Positions 4,713 through 10,997 of a stretch of DNA of 10,997 nucleotides are shown here, one piece after another. Both the position numbers and the translations under genes were made by a program. Every line of letters starts with the position of its first letter. Position 1 is the stretch's first letter. This DNA comes from an uncultured Eubacteriales bacterium (GTDB lineage Bacteria; Bacillota; Clostridia; Oscillospirales; Acutalibacteraceae), in contig CAKSNI010000018.1 of assembly GCA_934476025.1 (NCBI GenBank), positions 1 to 10,997 of the forward strand, given 5' to 3'. Below the pieces are notes generated by a model. It ran no database searches and was not told the origin of the DNA. It saw nothing but the letters and a program-made list of their open reading frames with translations.

Positions 4713-6610
4713 TCCGGTTTCTCCTGTTTCTTTTTCTCCTGGGCCGCCTTTTCCAAAATCACCGAAAGAACGGCTATATCCGCCGGGTTTACCCCGGAAA
4801 TCCGGGAGGCCTGCCCAAAATTGGTGGGATGCACTTTTTGCAGCTTTTCCCGGGCTTCCAGACGCAGATTGTCCATTTTCCGGTAATCCAGATCTTCGGG
4901 AATTTTTTTGTTTTCCAGTCGAAGCAGTTCCCGAATCTGGGACTGCTGCCGGGCAATATACCCCTGGTATTTGATTTCCACTTCCACTTTGTCCCGAACC
5001 GAACGGGGAAGGGAGGGACGCTGCGGATCAAACGGTGCCAGCCCGTCATAGCTGAGCTGCGGTCGCATAATCAGCTCGATCAGGCGGATCCCGGTGGTCA
5101 TTTCAGCCGTACCGCAGGAAACCAGATACCGGTTCAATTCCTCGCTCGGTGCCAGGGTGGTGGACCGCAGCCGGGCGATTTCCGCTTCCTTCCGGCTTTT
5201 GCGATCCAGGAAATTCCGCCAGGTTTCATCATCAATCAGCCCCAATTCGCGCCCGATGGGCATCAGGCGTTCATCGGCGTTGTCCTGCCGGAGAACCAGC
5301 CGGTATTCGCTGCGGGAAGTCATCATTCGGTAGGGATCGGAGCACCCTTTGGTCACCAGATCGTCAATCAACGTTCCGATATACGACGAAGCCCGGGAGA
5401 GAACGAGCGGCGGTTTTCCGAGAATCCTGAGAGCGGCATTCACTCCGGCCACAAAGCCCTGTACCGCCGCTTCCTCGTACCCGGAAGAACCGTTGAACTG
5501 GCCGGCCCCGTAAAGGCCGTCCTGCCCCTTGATTTCCAGGGTCGCCTTCAAATCCAGCGGATCGATGGAATCGTATTCAATGGCATAGGCATTTCGCATG
5601 ATTTTGACCTTTTCCAGCCCCGGGATGGTGCGGTAAAAGGCTGTCTGTACCTCTTCGGGCAGCGAAGAGGACATCCCCTGTACATACATTTCCTCGGTTT
5701 GCGCTCCGCACGGTTCCAAAAACAGCAGGTGGCGTTCCTTATCCGGAAAACGAACCACCTTGTCTTCAATGCTCGGGCAATACCGGGGGCCGACCCCCTC
5801 AATTTCCCCGGCATACAGCGGAGAGCGATCCAAATTGGCACGGATCACCTGTTTGGTTTGTTCATTGGTATAAGTAATGTAGCAGGAACGGGTGTTGGTC
5901 ACGGTTTTCGGATCGGTGGAAAAGCTGAAAGGGGTGATTTCCTCATCCCCGTCCTGGCGTTCCAGGCAGGAAAAATCAATGCTGTCCCGGGCAACCCGCG
6001 CCGGCGTTCCCGTTTTAAAACGGCGGAGCGGCAGCCCCAGTTTTTTCAGCGACGCCGAAAGCGCCGTAGCCGGGAAGGTGCCGTCCGGGCCGCTTTCATA
6101 ATGCACCTCTCCCACATAAACCTTACCGCCCAAAAAGGTGCCGGTGGCCAGTACCACCGCTTTGGCCGTGAACTCCGCCCCCAACCGGGTGGTCAGAACC
6201 CAACCGTCCTCTTCCCGGCGGCAATCGATGATTTCGGCCTGTTTGACATCCAGCCCGGGCTGCAGTTCCACGGTATGTTTCATGGTTGCCGAATAGTTGC
6301 GCCGGTCAATCTGCGCCCGCAGCGAATGCACCGCCGGCCCTTTGGAACGGTTGAGCATCCGGCTTTGCAGGGTGTTTTTGTCGGCGGCTTTTCCCATTTC
6401 GCCGCCCAGCGCGTCCAATTCCCGCACCAGATGGCCTTTGGCTGTCCCCCCGATGGAAGGATTGCAGGGCATATTTCCGATCCAATCCAGGGTAATGGTG
6501 AAAAGAATCACCGAAGTTTTCAGTCTGGCCGCCGCCAGTGCCGCCTCAATCCCGGCGTGACCGCCGCCGATAACGGCTACATCATAGGAACCGGCTCGAT
6601 AGGTTCGCAT
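4709..6610 (-). CDS. mnmG: tRNA uridine 5-carboxymethylaminomethyl modification enzyme MnmG (GidA)
   Basis: A 633-residue FAD enzyme that with MnmE adds the (carboxymethyl)aminomethyl group to C5 of the wobble uridine of certain tRNAs. Seen: FAD-binding IGGGHAGIEAA (14-24); MPCNPSIGGTAKGHLVREL (47-65) with the conserved Cys49; ATGTFLGGK (155-163); GPRYCPSIEDK (274-284) with the second conserved cysteine (Cys278); GLYGAGQFNGSSGYEEAA (365-382); and SDPYRMMTSRSEYRL (424-438) with a C-terminal helical region. Length matches the family (E. coli 629). The start MRTYRAGSYDVAV fits the usual family N-terminus and has GAGG about 8 nt upstream. The first 34 bp overlap the end of the upstream membrane-protein gene, and its end overlaps rsmG by 4 bp. 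No promoter is apparent, so it depends on transcription from mnmE. Confidence 0.98.
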   Translation of the reverse strand: MRTYRAGSYDVAVIGGGHAGIEAALAAARLKTSVILFTITLDWIGNMPCNPSIGGTAKGHLVRELDALGGEMGKAADKNTLQSRMLNRSKGPAVHSLRAQIDRRNYSATMKHTVELQPGLDVKQAEIIDCRREEDGWVLTTRLGAEFTAKAVVLATGTFLGGKVYVGEVHYESGPDGTFPATALSASLKKLGLPLRRFKTGTPARVARDSIDFSCLERQDGDEEITPFSFSTDPKTVTNTRSCYITYTNEQTKQVIRANLDRSPLYAGEIEGVGPRYCPSIEDKVVRFPDKERHLLFLEPCGAQTEEMYVQGMSSSLPEEVQTAFYRTIPGLEKVKIMRNAYAIEYDSIDPLDLKATLEIKGQDGLYGAGQFNGSSGYEEAAVQGFVAGVNAALRILGKPPLVLSRASSYIGTLIDDLVTKGCSDPYRMMTSRSEYRLVLRQDNADERLMPIGRELGLIDDETWRNFLDRKSRKEAEIARLRSTTLAPSEELNRYLVSCGTAEMTTGIRLIELIMRPQLSYDGLAPFDPQRPSLPRSVRDKVEVEIKYQGYIARQQSQIRELLRLENKKIPEDLDYRKMDNLRLEAREKLQKVHPTNFGQASRISGVNPADIAVLSVILEKAAQEKKKQEKPE

Positions 6611-7419
6611 TCATATCCCTCGTTCTTTGCAAAAAGTTTTCCGAACAGTGTTACACGGCTCTGCCGGTAGGTATAGGTATACTCGGTTTCGTATTGGCTG
6701 CCGCCCGTTCGGGTTTCCTTGGTAATTTCGCCGCGTTTATTATAAGTATAGGTCACGGTATTGTCCCGATGCCCGTTGTCGGTTTCGTGCAGCGAAACCA
6801 GCCGCCCTTTGGAATAGGTAAACTCATAGGTCAACGAATAGTCCAGCGACGGCTCCGAAAGGGTCACCCGCACCGGGCGGTTCTTTTCATATTCATAATC
6901 GTAGGTATACACCGCGTTGCTGTCACTGCTTGTCACGGTGATCCGGCTGACCTTTTTCTGATCATACTCATAGACACGAAGGAAAGAAATGCCGGAAGTT
7001 GACTGGGTATTTTTTTCCGTCAGGCGGTTGCCGTCATACTGATATTCCGTGGTTTCGTACGGCTGACCGAAATAGGAAGTCTGCATCTGCACCACCCGGC
7101 CGTCCTCGAATTCAAAGGTATCCTCCCGGTAGGGTTCGCCCTCCAGGGTATAGGAGCGCCCCGTCAGTTCTCCGGTGTCGGAAAAGGTTTCCACAATCAC
7201 CTCGTGATTGTCGGTCTGTTTGGTTTCCACGGTTCGGGTTGCCACTTTTTTTACCGTAAAGCAGGGAATGGCCGCCGCAAAAACAACCGCCAGAACAACC
7301 ACGGCAGCAGCCGCAATCAGGCAGATTCGGCCGATCTTTCTTTTGGTTTTTTTCGGCCCTTTCTTTGCCGGCGGCTGATCAGCCGCTTCCCGAACGGTAA
7401 AATGATTAAAATCACTCAT
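6577..7419 (-). CDS. Single-pass membrane protein with YD/RHS-like beta repeats, unknown function
   Basis: A 280-residue protein not recognised as a named family. A cytoplasmic start rich in Lys (18-31) is followed by one membrane helix (about 32-54); by the positive-inside rule the rest faces outward. The outer part holds at least five short repeats of the YD/RHS kind: YQYDGNRLTEKN (126-137), YEYDQKKVSRITV (150-162), YEYEKNRPVRVTL (175-187), FTYSKGRLVSL (200-210) and YTYNKRGEITKE (224-235). Each is a Tyr-rich strand, a polar turn and a second strand. Known: such repeats form beta-sheet shells or extended sheets in RHS and teneurin proteins, but this is far too short for an RHS toxin and has no toxin domain. 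A weak GTGA-type site (AGGTG) lies 6 nt before the ATG. It sits between mnmE (47 bp away) and mnmG (34-bp overlap) in a cluster usually lacking such a gene. Confidence 0.8.
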   Translation of the reverse strand: MSDFNHFTVREAADQPPAKKGPKKTKRKIGRICLIAAAAVVVLAVVFAAAIPCFTVKKVATRTVETKQTDNHEVIVETFSDTGELTGRSYTLEGEPYREDTFEFEDGRVVQMQTSYFGQPYETTEYQYDGNRLTEKNTQSTSGISFLRVYEYDQKKVSRITVTSSDSNAVYTYDYEYEKNRPVRVTLSEPSLDYSLTYEFTYSKGRLVSLHETDNGHRDNTVTYTYNKRGEITKETRTGGSQYETEYTYTYRQSRVTLFGKLFAKNEGYECEPIEPVPMM

Positions 7420-7466
7420 ACTTTCACCTGGTCTTTCTGTAAATTACTAAAATAAACCGTCTGCGA

Positions 7467-8828
7467 TTATTTTCCCACGCAGAAGCGGCGGAAAATTTCA
7501 TCGGCCACTTCGGCCGTTACCTGTTTGCCGGTCAGGCGGAACAGGGCCGCCAGGGCATCGTCTACACAAACCCCCACGGCGTCCAGCGTCATGCCGGATT
7601 GCAGCGCCCGGATGGCCTCCTCCAGGCTGCTTTGGGCCTTCAGGGCACAGTTGTACTGCCGTTCGTTATTGAGCATAGCGGCATCGGGATCAATCTGCCC
7701 GAGATGCACCGCTTTTTTCACGGCTTCTTCCAGCCTTTCTAACCCCTCGCCGGTTTTGGCTGAAATTTCCACACGGGGAAGCGGCCGCAAAAAGGAATAG
7801 TCGGCCGACGCCTTAACATCGCTCTTGTTGAGTAGCACCACGGCATTTTTGCCTTTCAGGGATTCGGCCAGGGCCCGGTCATCGTCATCCGGTTCGACCG
7901 AAAGATCAAAAACCGCCAGCACCAAATCGGCCGTTTTCAGGCGTTCTTTGGCCAGCGAAACCCCCACCGCCTCCACCGTATCGGCGGTTTCATGGATCCC
8001 GGCGGTATCGGCCAGCTTTAAGGTCAGATCCCCCAGCAGGACGGTTTCCTCAATCACATCCCGGGTGGTTCCGGCTACATCGGTAACAATCGACCGGGCA
8101 GACCCGGAAAGAAGATTCATCAGGGTGGATTTTCCGACATTCGGTTTTCCCACAATGGCCGTTTCAATGCCCCGGCGAAGAATCCGCCCGTTGCGGTAGG
8201 AAGAAATCAGGTCGTTAAGCCGCTGCTCCGGTTGAGTCAGTAAACGAAGGAAAACCGGTTCGCTCAGTTCCGGGAGATATTCCTCCGGATAATCGCTATA
8301 GGTAGCAATGGAAGCATCGGCCTCCAGCAAATCCTGTTCGATTTTTTCGATTTCCCGGGCGGTGGTGCCGAGATAAGAAGCGGTATACAGCCGCAGGCTG
8401 CTTTCACTTTCGGCCGAAATCAGCCCCATAATGCTTTCCGCCTTGGTCAGGTCCATTTTTCCGTTGCAAAAAGCCCGTTTGGAAAATTCGCCCCGATCGG
8501 CCGGTTCCGCCCCGGCATCCAGCGCTGCCCGAAGCACCTGGCGCAGCAGCAGATTTCCCCCGTGCACCATCAGTTCCACCGTATCTTCCCCGGTATAACT
8601 TTTCGGTGCCCGGAAAACCAGTGCCACCCCTTCATCCAACACCCCGTGGTTGTTTTTCACCCGCCCGAACAGGGCGGTATAGCCGGGAATTTCCGCTGTT
8701 TTTTTATGGGAAACACTGTCGAATACCCGGTCGGCCACCGCAAAAGCCTCGGGGCCGGAAATTCGCACAATCCCGATGCCGCCTTCGCCGGGCGGCGTGG
8801 CAATGGCCGCAATGGTGGATTCGCTCAC
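7467..8828 (-). CDS. mnmE: tRNA modification GTPase MnmE (TrmE)
   Basis: A 453-residue GTPase, partner of MnmG in wobble-uridine modification. Seen: the N-terminal tetrahydrofolate-binding domain starts with STIAAIATPPGEGGIGIVRI (4-23), followed by GEFSKRAFCNGKMDLTKAE (113-131). The inserted G domain has G1 GKPNVGKST (227-235), G2 GTTRD (253-257), G3 DTAG (274-277) and G4 NKSD (334-337). The C-terminal helical domain ends in FCVGK, the variant of the conserved FC(I/V)GK with catalytic Cys451. Length equals the E. coli protein within one residue. The start codon is GTG (8828-8826), with a GGGGAGG site about 6 nt upstream. It is the first gene of the minus-strand unit and follows the promoter at 8949-8921. 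Assignment is secure. Confidence 0.98.
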   Translation of the reverse strand: MSESTIAAIATPPGEGGIGIVRISGPEAFAVADRVFDSVSHKKTAEIPGYTALFGRVKNNHGVLDEGVALVFRAPKSYTGEDTVELMVHGGNLLLRQVLRAALDAGAEPADRGEFSKRAFCNGKMDLTKAESIMGLISAESESSLRLYTASYLGTTAREIEKIEQDLLEADASIATYSDYPEEYLPELSEPVFLRLLTQPEQRLNDLISSYRNGRILRRGIETAIVGKPNVGKSTLMNLLSGSARSIVTDVAGTTRDVIEETVLLGDLTLKLADTAGIHETADTVEAVGVSLAKERLKTADLVLAVFDLSVEPDDDDRALAESLKGKNAVVLLNKSDVKASADYSFLRPLPRVEISAKTGEGLERLEEAVKKAVHLGQIDPDAAMLNNERQYNCALKAQSSLEEAIRALQSGMTLDAVGVCVDDALAALFRLTGKQVTAEVADEIFRRFCVGK

Positions 8829-8876
8829 GGTTTTCCTCCCCTTTCCGTATTTGAACGCTGTTATCGAATCGCGGGC

Positions 8877-8906
8877 TTTCCGGCCCTTCTGCAGAAGGGC
8901 CGGAAA
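8877..8906. repeat. 30-bp perfect palindrome in the predicted mnmE leader
   Basis: The 30 bases 8877-8906 are exactly self-complementary: a GC-rich core (CCGGCCC paired with GGGCCGG) around CTGCAG, flanked by TTT and AAA. It would form a very stable RNA hairpin in the mnmE 5' leader, a few bases after the predicted start of transcription and about 50 bp before the GTG. No T tract follows on either strand, so it does not look like a normal terminator. It may stabilise the mRNA 5' end, bind a dimeric regulator, or act as a partial block between the divergent units. Confidence 0.8.
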
Positions 8907-8911
8907 ACCTC

Positions 8912-8925
8912 ATGCTAACAAGCAT
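8912..8925. repeat. Small inverted repeat over the mnmE -10/start region
   Basis: ATGCT-TGTT-AGCAT on the minus strand (8925-8912) overlaps the -10 box and the expected start of transcription of mnmE. A 5-bp arm is short and may be chance, but its position would suit an operator. Confidence 0.35.
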
Positions 8926-8949
8926 ACCACACTCTTTGCCGGAATGCAA
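8921..8949 (-). promoter_or_regulatory. Sigma-A promoter of mnmE
   Basis: TTGCAT (8949-8944), a 17-nt spacer and TATGCT (8926-8921). A TG one base before the -10 box gives an extended -10 (TGGTATGCT). Transcription would start near 8914, giving a leader of about 85 nt that contains the 30-bp palindrome. It would serve mnmE and, by lack of other signals, the downstream genes to 3091. Confidence 0.65.
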
Positions 8950-9019
8950 CCGAAAACGAAGAATTCGACCGACTTTTCGGGGAATGCAGTCCCTTCCTCC
9001 TTCTTCGGGTGAAAAAACC

Positions 9020-9039
9020 TTTTTCCGCCCCCGGAAAAA
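9020..9039. repeat. Inverted repeat upstream of spoIIE
   Basis: TTTTTCCG (9020-9027) and CGGAAAAA (9032-9039) form an 8-bp perfect inverted repeat around CCCC. It ends 26 bp before the TATAAT at 9066 and 60 bp before the spoIIE start. It could be a binding site for a dimeric regulator of the sporulation gene. No T tract follows the right arm, so a terminator is unlikely. Confidence 0.4.
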
Positions 9040-9065
9040 CGACCGATTCCGCAGGGGACAGGCAG

Positions 9066-9071
9066 TATAAT
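9066..9071 (+). promoter_or_regulatory. Candidate -10 box of spoIIE
   Basis: A perfect TATAAT lies 28 bp before the ATG at 9100. No sequence like TTGACA is found 16-18 or 21-22 bp upstream, so sigma-A would need an activator, as is known for the Spo0A-dependent spoIIE promoter of Bacillus subtilis. If translation really starts at the in-frame ATG at 9070, this box cannot serve the full-length gene. Confidence 0.4.
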
Positions 9072-9099
9072 GAAAGAAAAAACGAACGGAGTGTCCACC

Positions 9100-10997
9100 A
9101 TGCAAAAAGCCATCAAAGCCCTTCGGCAAGGGGTGACGAAACTCAGCGGAAGTCGGAAAGCCGATGCCGGACAGGCCCTCGAAATTCTCATGCGGCAAGC
9201 CTGCTTTTTCGCGGCCGGATTCTTTTCGGGGCGGGGAGCCATTCTTTCCCGATTTTTACCCTTCGGCATTTCCGCCGCGGCCGGTTGCCCGATTCCCTAT
9301 CTTCTTTCCACCGGGGCAGGGGTGCTGCTCTCCTGCCTTTTTCCGGCCGTCGGTGTCGGGGCATTCCGATATCTTTCGGCCGTTTTTGCTGTATTGGCCA
9401 TCCGAACCCTGACCCAGAAAATCCGGATCACCCGGCAAAGTCCCCTGTTTTCGGGGGGAATCGCTTTTCTTTCCTCCTTTGTAACGGGGGCCGCCCTGTT
9501 TCGGGAGGTTTCCGGCGGGGCGCTGTTTACCCTTACGGAATCGCTGCTGGCCTTTTGCGGCGCCTATTTCTTTCACATCGGCAGCGAAAGCCTGATAAAC
9601 GGGGACACCGGGCTGTCGGGAGAACGCATGGCCGGCGTTACCGTGGTGCTGAATCTTGCGCTGCTCGGTTTGTTTTCCTTTACGCCGGGCGGCATTTCTC
9701 TGGGGCATATTGCCGCTGTTCCGCTCATTCTGATTGCCGGTCGGTTCGGTTCTCCGGGAACCGGCACCGCCTTTGGGGTCACGGCGGCATTCTGTTCGGC
9801 TTTATCGGGGGATGCGACCGGGGCTTTTGTGATGTTGAGCCTCGGTTCACTGCTGGCCGGTACCTTTTCACAACTCGGAAAATTGGCGCAGGCCGCTGCC
9901 TTTCTTGCTTCGGCCGGCATCGGCGCTCTGCTGGACGGCATCACCGGGGCCGATCTTTTGCTGTTGGTGGAAGCCGCTCTGGGCTGCGCTTTCTATCTAT
10001 TGCTTCCCCGGGCAACGGCGGTTCGGCTGGGCAAGGTCTTTTGCGGAGCCATTCAGGTGGAAAAACCCGGCGGGCTCAAAAAATCTTTAACCATGCGGCT
10101 GCGGTTTGCCTCCCGGGCTTTACAGGATGTTTCCGAAACGGTAGACCGGGTCGCCTGTGAACTTTCCCGGCGAAATGCCCCGGAATTCAAGCAGGTTCTC
10201 TACCAGATTGAACAGGAATCCTGCCAGGGATGCACCCTGCAGATTTATTGCTGGGAAACCAAATACGACGAAACCCTGGCGGCCGTTCTGGATATGACCA
10301 AGGCGGTCAAAAGCGGGGAATGTTCCCCCGAAAAACGGTGCAGCGGCGAATTCAAAGGACGCTGTTTGCGGGCTTCCCGGATGGGCAACGCCGCCTACAA
10401 ATACTACAGCGCCTATGCCGCCCGTCAGGCCGCGCAGGTCCGCATTGACGAAGTGCGGAATGTGGTTTCCGATCAGTTTACCGGTATTTCCCGGATGCTT
10501 TCCTGCCTGGCGGAGGAATTTGATGCCGAAGAGCGGTACGATTCCTCCTGTGCCGTCCGGATTTCTTCGGCCCTGAAAAACATCAATGTGTCGGTTTCTC
10601 AGTGCGGGGTCAAACTGGATCGGGAGGACCGGATGCACATCGAAATGCAGATCCGGGATTCCAAAGATACCGTATTAAACCGGGCCAGCATTATGCACGC
10701 TCTGGCGGCCTCCTGTGACCGGGATTTTGATCCGCCCTGCATTACCGTGGTGGGAAAAGACACCTATCTGAGCATCAGCGAACACGCCTATTATACCGCC
10801 GAAATCGGGGTCAGTCAGATTTGCTGCGGCAACAATCCGGTATGCGGAGATGCCTATGATACCTTCTTTGACGGAAACGGCCGATTGGTGCTGATTCTTT
10901 CGGATGGCATGGGCACCGGCGGACGGGCCGCGGTGGACGGCGCCATGGCCAGCGGCCTGATGTCCCGGCTGCTCAAAGCCGGATTTGATTACGATTC
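9100..10997 (+). CDS. spoIIE: Stage II sporulation protein E (SpoIIE), serine phosphatase, truncated at right edge
   Basis: 632 complete codons lie in the window, against about 800-830 for the whole family protein. Known: SpoIIE is a membrane PP2C-type phosphatase that dephosphorylates SpoIIAA, releasing sigma-F in the forespore, and it also acts at the asymmetric septum. Seen: a short basic N-terminus; many hydrophobic segments to about residue 303, beginning with QACFFAAGFFSGRGAIL, fitting the ten-helix membrane domain; and a cytoplasmic middle region with cysteines at 375, 378, 384, 408, 414 and 422. The phosphatase start has CGDAYD (metal-binding Asp584) and LSDGMGTGGRA (Asp602). The last metal-binding motifs are beyond the edge. 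The ATG at 9100 has GGAG (9088-9091) 8 nt upstream; an in-frame ATG at 9070 would add ten residues and has a less well placed site. It is divergent from mnmE. Assignment is secure, the exact start less so. Confidence 0.96.
   Translation, partial: MQKAIKALRQGVTKLSGSRKADAGQALEILMRQACFFAAGFFSGRGAILSRFLPFGISAAAGCPIPYLLSTGAGVLLSCLFPAVGVGAFRYLSAVFAVLAIRTLTQKIRITRQSPLFSGGIAFLSSFVTGAALFREVSGGALFTLTESLLAFCGAYFFHIGSESLINGDTGLSGERMAGVTVVLNLALLGLFSFTPGGISLGHIAAVPLILIAGRFGSPGTGTAFGVTAAFCSALSGDATGAFVMLSLGSLLAGTFSQLGKLAQAAAFLASAGIGALLDGITGADLLLLVEAALGCAFYLLLPRATAVRLGKVFCGAIQVEKPGGLKKSLTMRLRFASRALQDVSETVDRVACELSRRNAPEFKQVLYQIEQESCQGCTLQIYCWETKYDETLAAVLDMTKAVKSGECSPEKRCSGEFKGRCLRASRMGNAAYKYYSAYAARQAAQVRIDEVRNVVSDQFTGISRMLSCLAEEFDAEERYDSSCAVRISSALKNINVSVSQCGVKLDREDRMHIEMQIRDSKDTVLNRASIMHALAASCDRDFDPPCITVVGKDTYLSISEHAYYTAEIGVSQICCGNNPVCGDAYDTFFDGNGRLVLILSDGMGTGGRAAVDGAMASGLMSRLLKAGFDYD

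Noticed and set aside
4829..6670. Plus-strand open frame of 613 codons
   Set aside because: Exactly antisense to mnmG, with low-complexity His/Phe/Gln-rich sequence; a shadow of codon bias in a GC-rich gene.
6577..7419. YD-repeat protein as an RHS or contact-dependent toxin
   Set aside because: Only about five degenerate repeats, no core-domain end motif and no variable toxin tip or immunity gene next to it.
8964..8970. TTCGACC as a Spo0A box for spoIIE
   Set aside because: One mismatch to the 7-bp consensus and nearly 100 bp upstream of the -10 box; such a match is expected by chance.
9009..10160. Plus-strand open frame of 383 codons starting at 9009
   Set aside because: Its product is Arg/His/Gly/Ser-rich with no domain, and it lies in another frame of spoIIE, whose frame from 9100 gives clear membrane and phosphatase motifs.

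Overview
The window looks like chromosomal DNA from a spore-forming Clostridia-class Firmicute of moderately high GC (about 55% by eye). The grounds are spoIIE, an mnmE-mnmG-rsmG cluster, strong AGGAGG-type ribosome binding sites, a cell-wall anchor signal of the NPQTG type and a SipW/TasA-type secretion cluster. The sequence alone does not fix the genus. No rRNA, tRNA, CRISPR array, insertion sequence or prophage was seen.

Layout from left to right. (1) Positions 1-2842, minus strand: a four-gene SipW cluster. Read 5' to 3', it holds a cell-wall-anchored TasA-like protein (2842-2018), a small TasA/camelysin-like protein (2031-1486), a SipW-type signal peptidase (1412-675) and, after a 221-bp gap, a further SipW-type substrate that starts with GTG at 453 and runs off the left edge. 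A good sigma-A promoter (2931-2904) precedes the cluster. A second weaker promoter and a 21-codon open frame lie in the 221-bp gap. (2) Positions 3015-3051: a strong terminator for the unit upstream of it. (3) Positions 3091-8828, minus strand: mnmE, a YD-repeat-like membrane protein of unknown function, mnmG, rsmG and an SGNH/GDSL hydrolase, read in that order. (4) Positions 8829-9099: a divergent regulatory region with a good mnmE promoter, a 30-bp perfect palindrome in the predicted mnmE leader and an inverted repeat upstream of spoIIE. (5) From 9100 to the right edge, plus strand: spoIIE, cut by the window end inside its phosphatase domain.

How the parts fit. MnmE and MnmG together modify the wobble uridine of tRNAs, and RsmG methylates 16S rRNA; these are housekeeping functions. 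SpoIIE dephosphorylates SpoIIAA to activate sigma-F in the forespore. The SipW cluster is the accessory part. The peptidase most likely cleaves the special signal peptides of its neighbours, which then form or decorate a surface fibre or matrix, with one member attached to the wall by a sortase. The most interesting points are this compact fibre cluster with its coiled-coil-tailed peptidase, the unknown membrane gene wedged between mnmE and mnmG, and a strong excess of the hexamer TTCCGG/CCGGAA.
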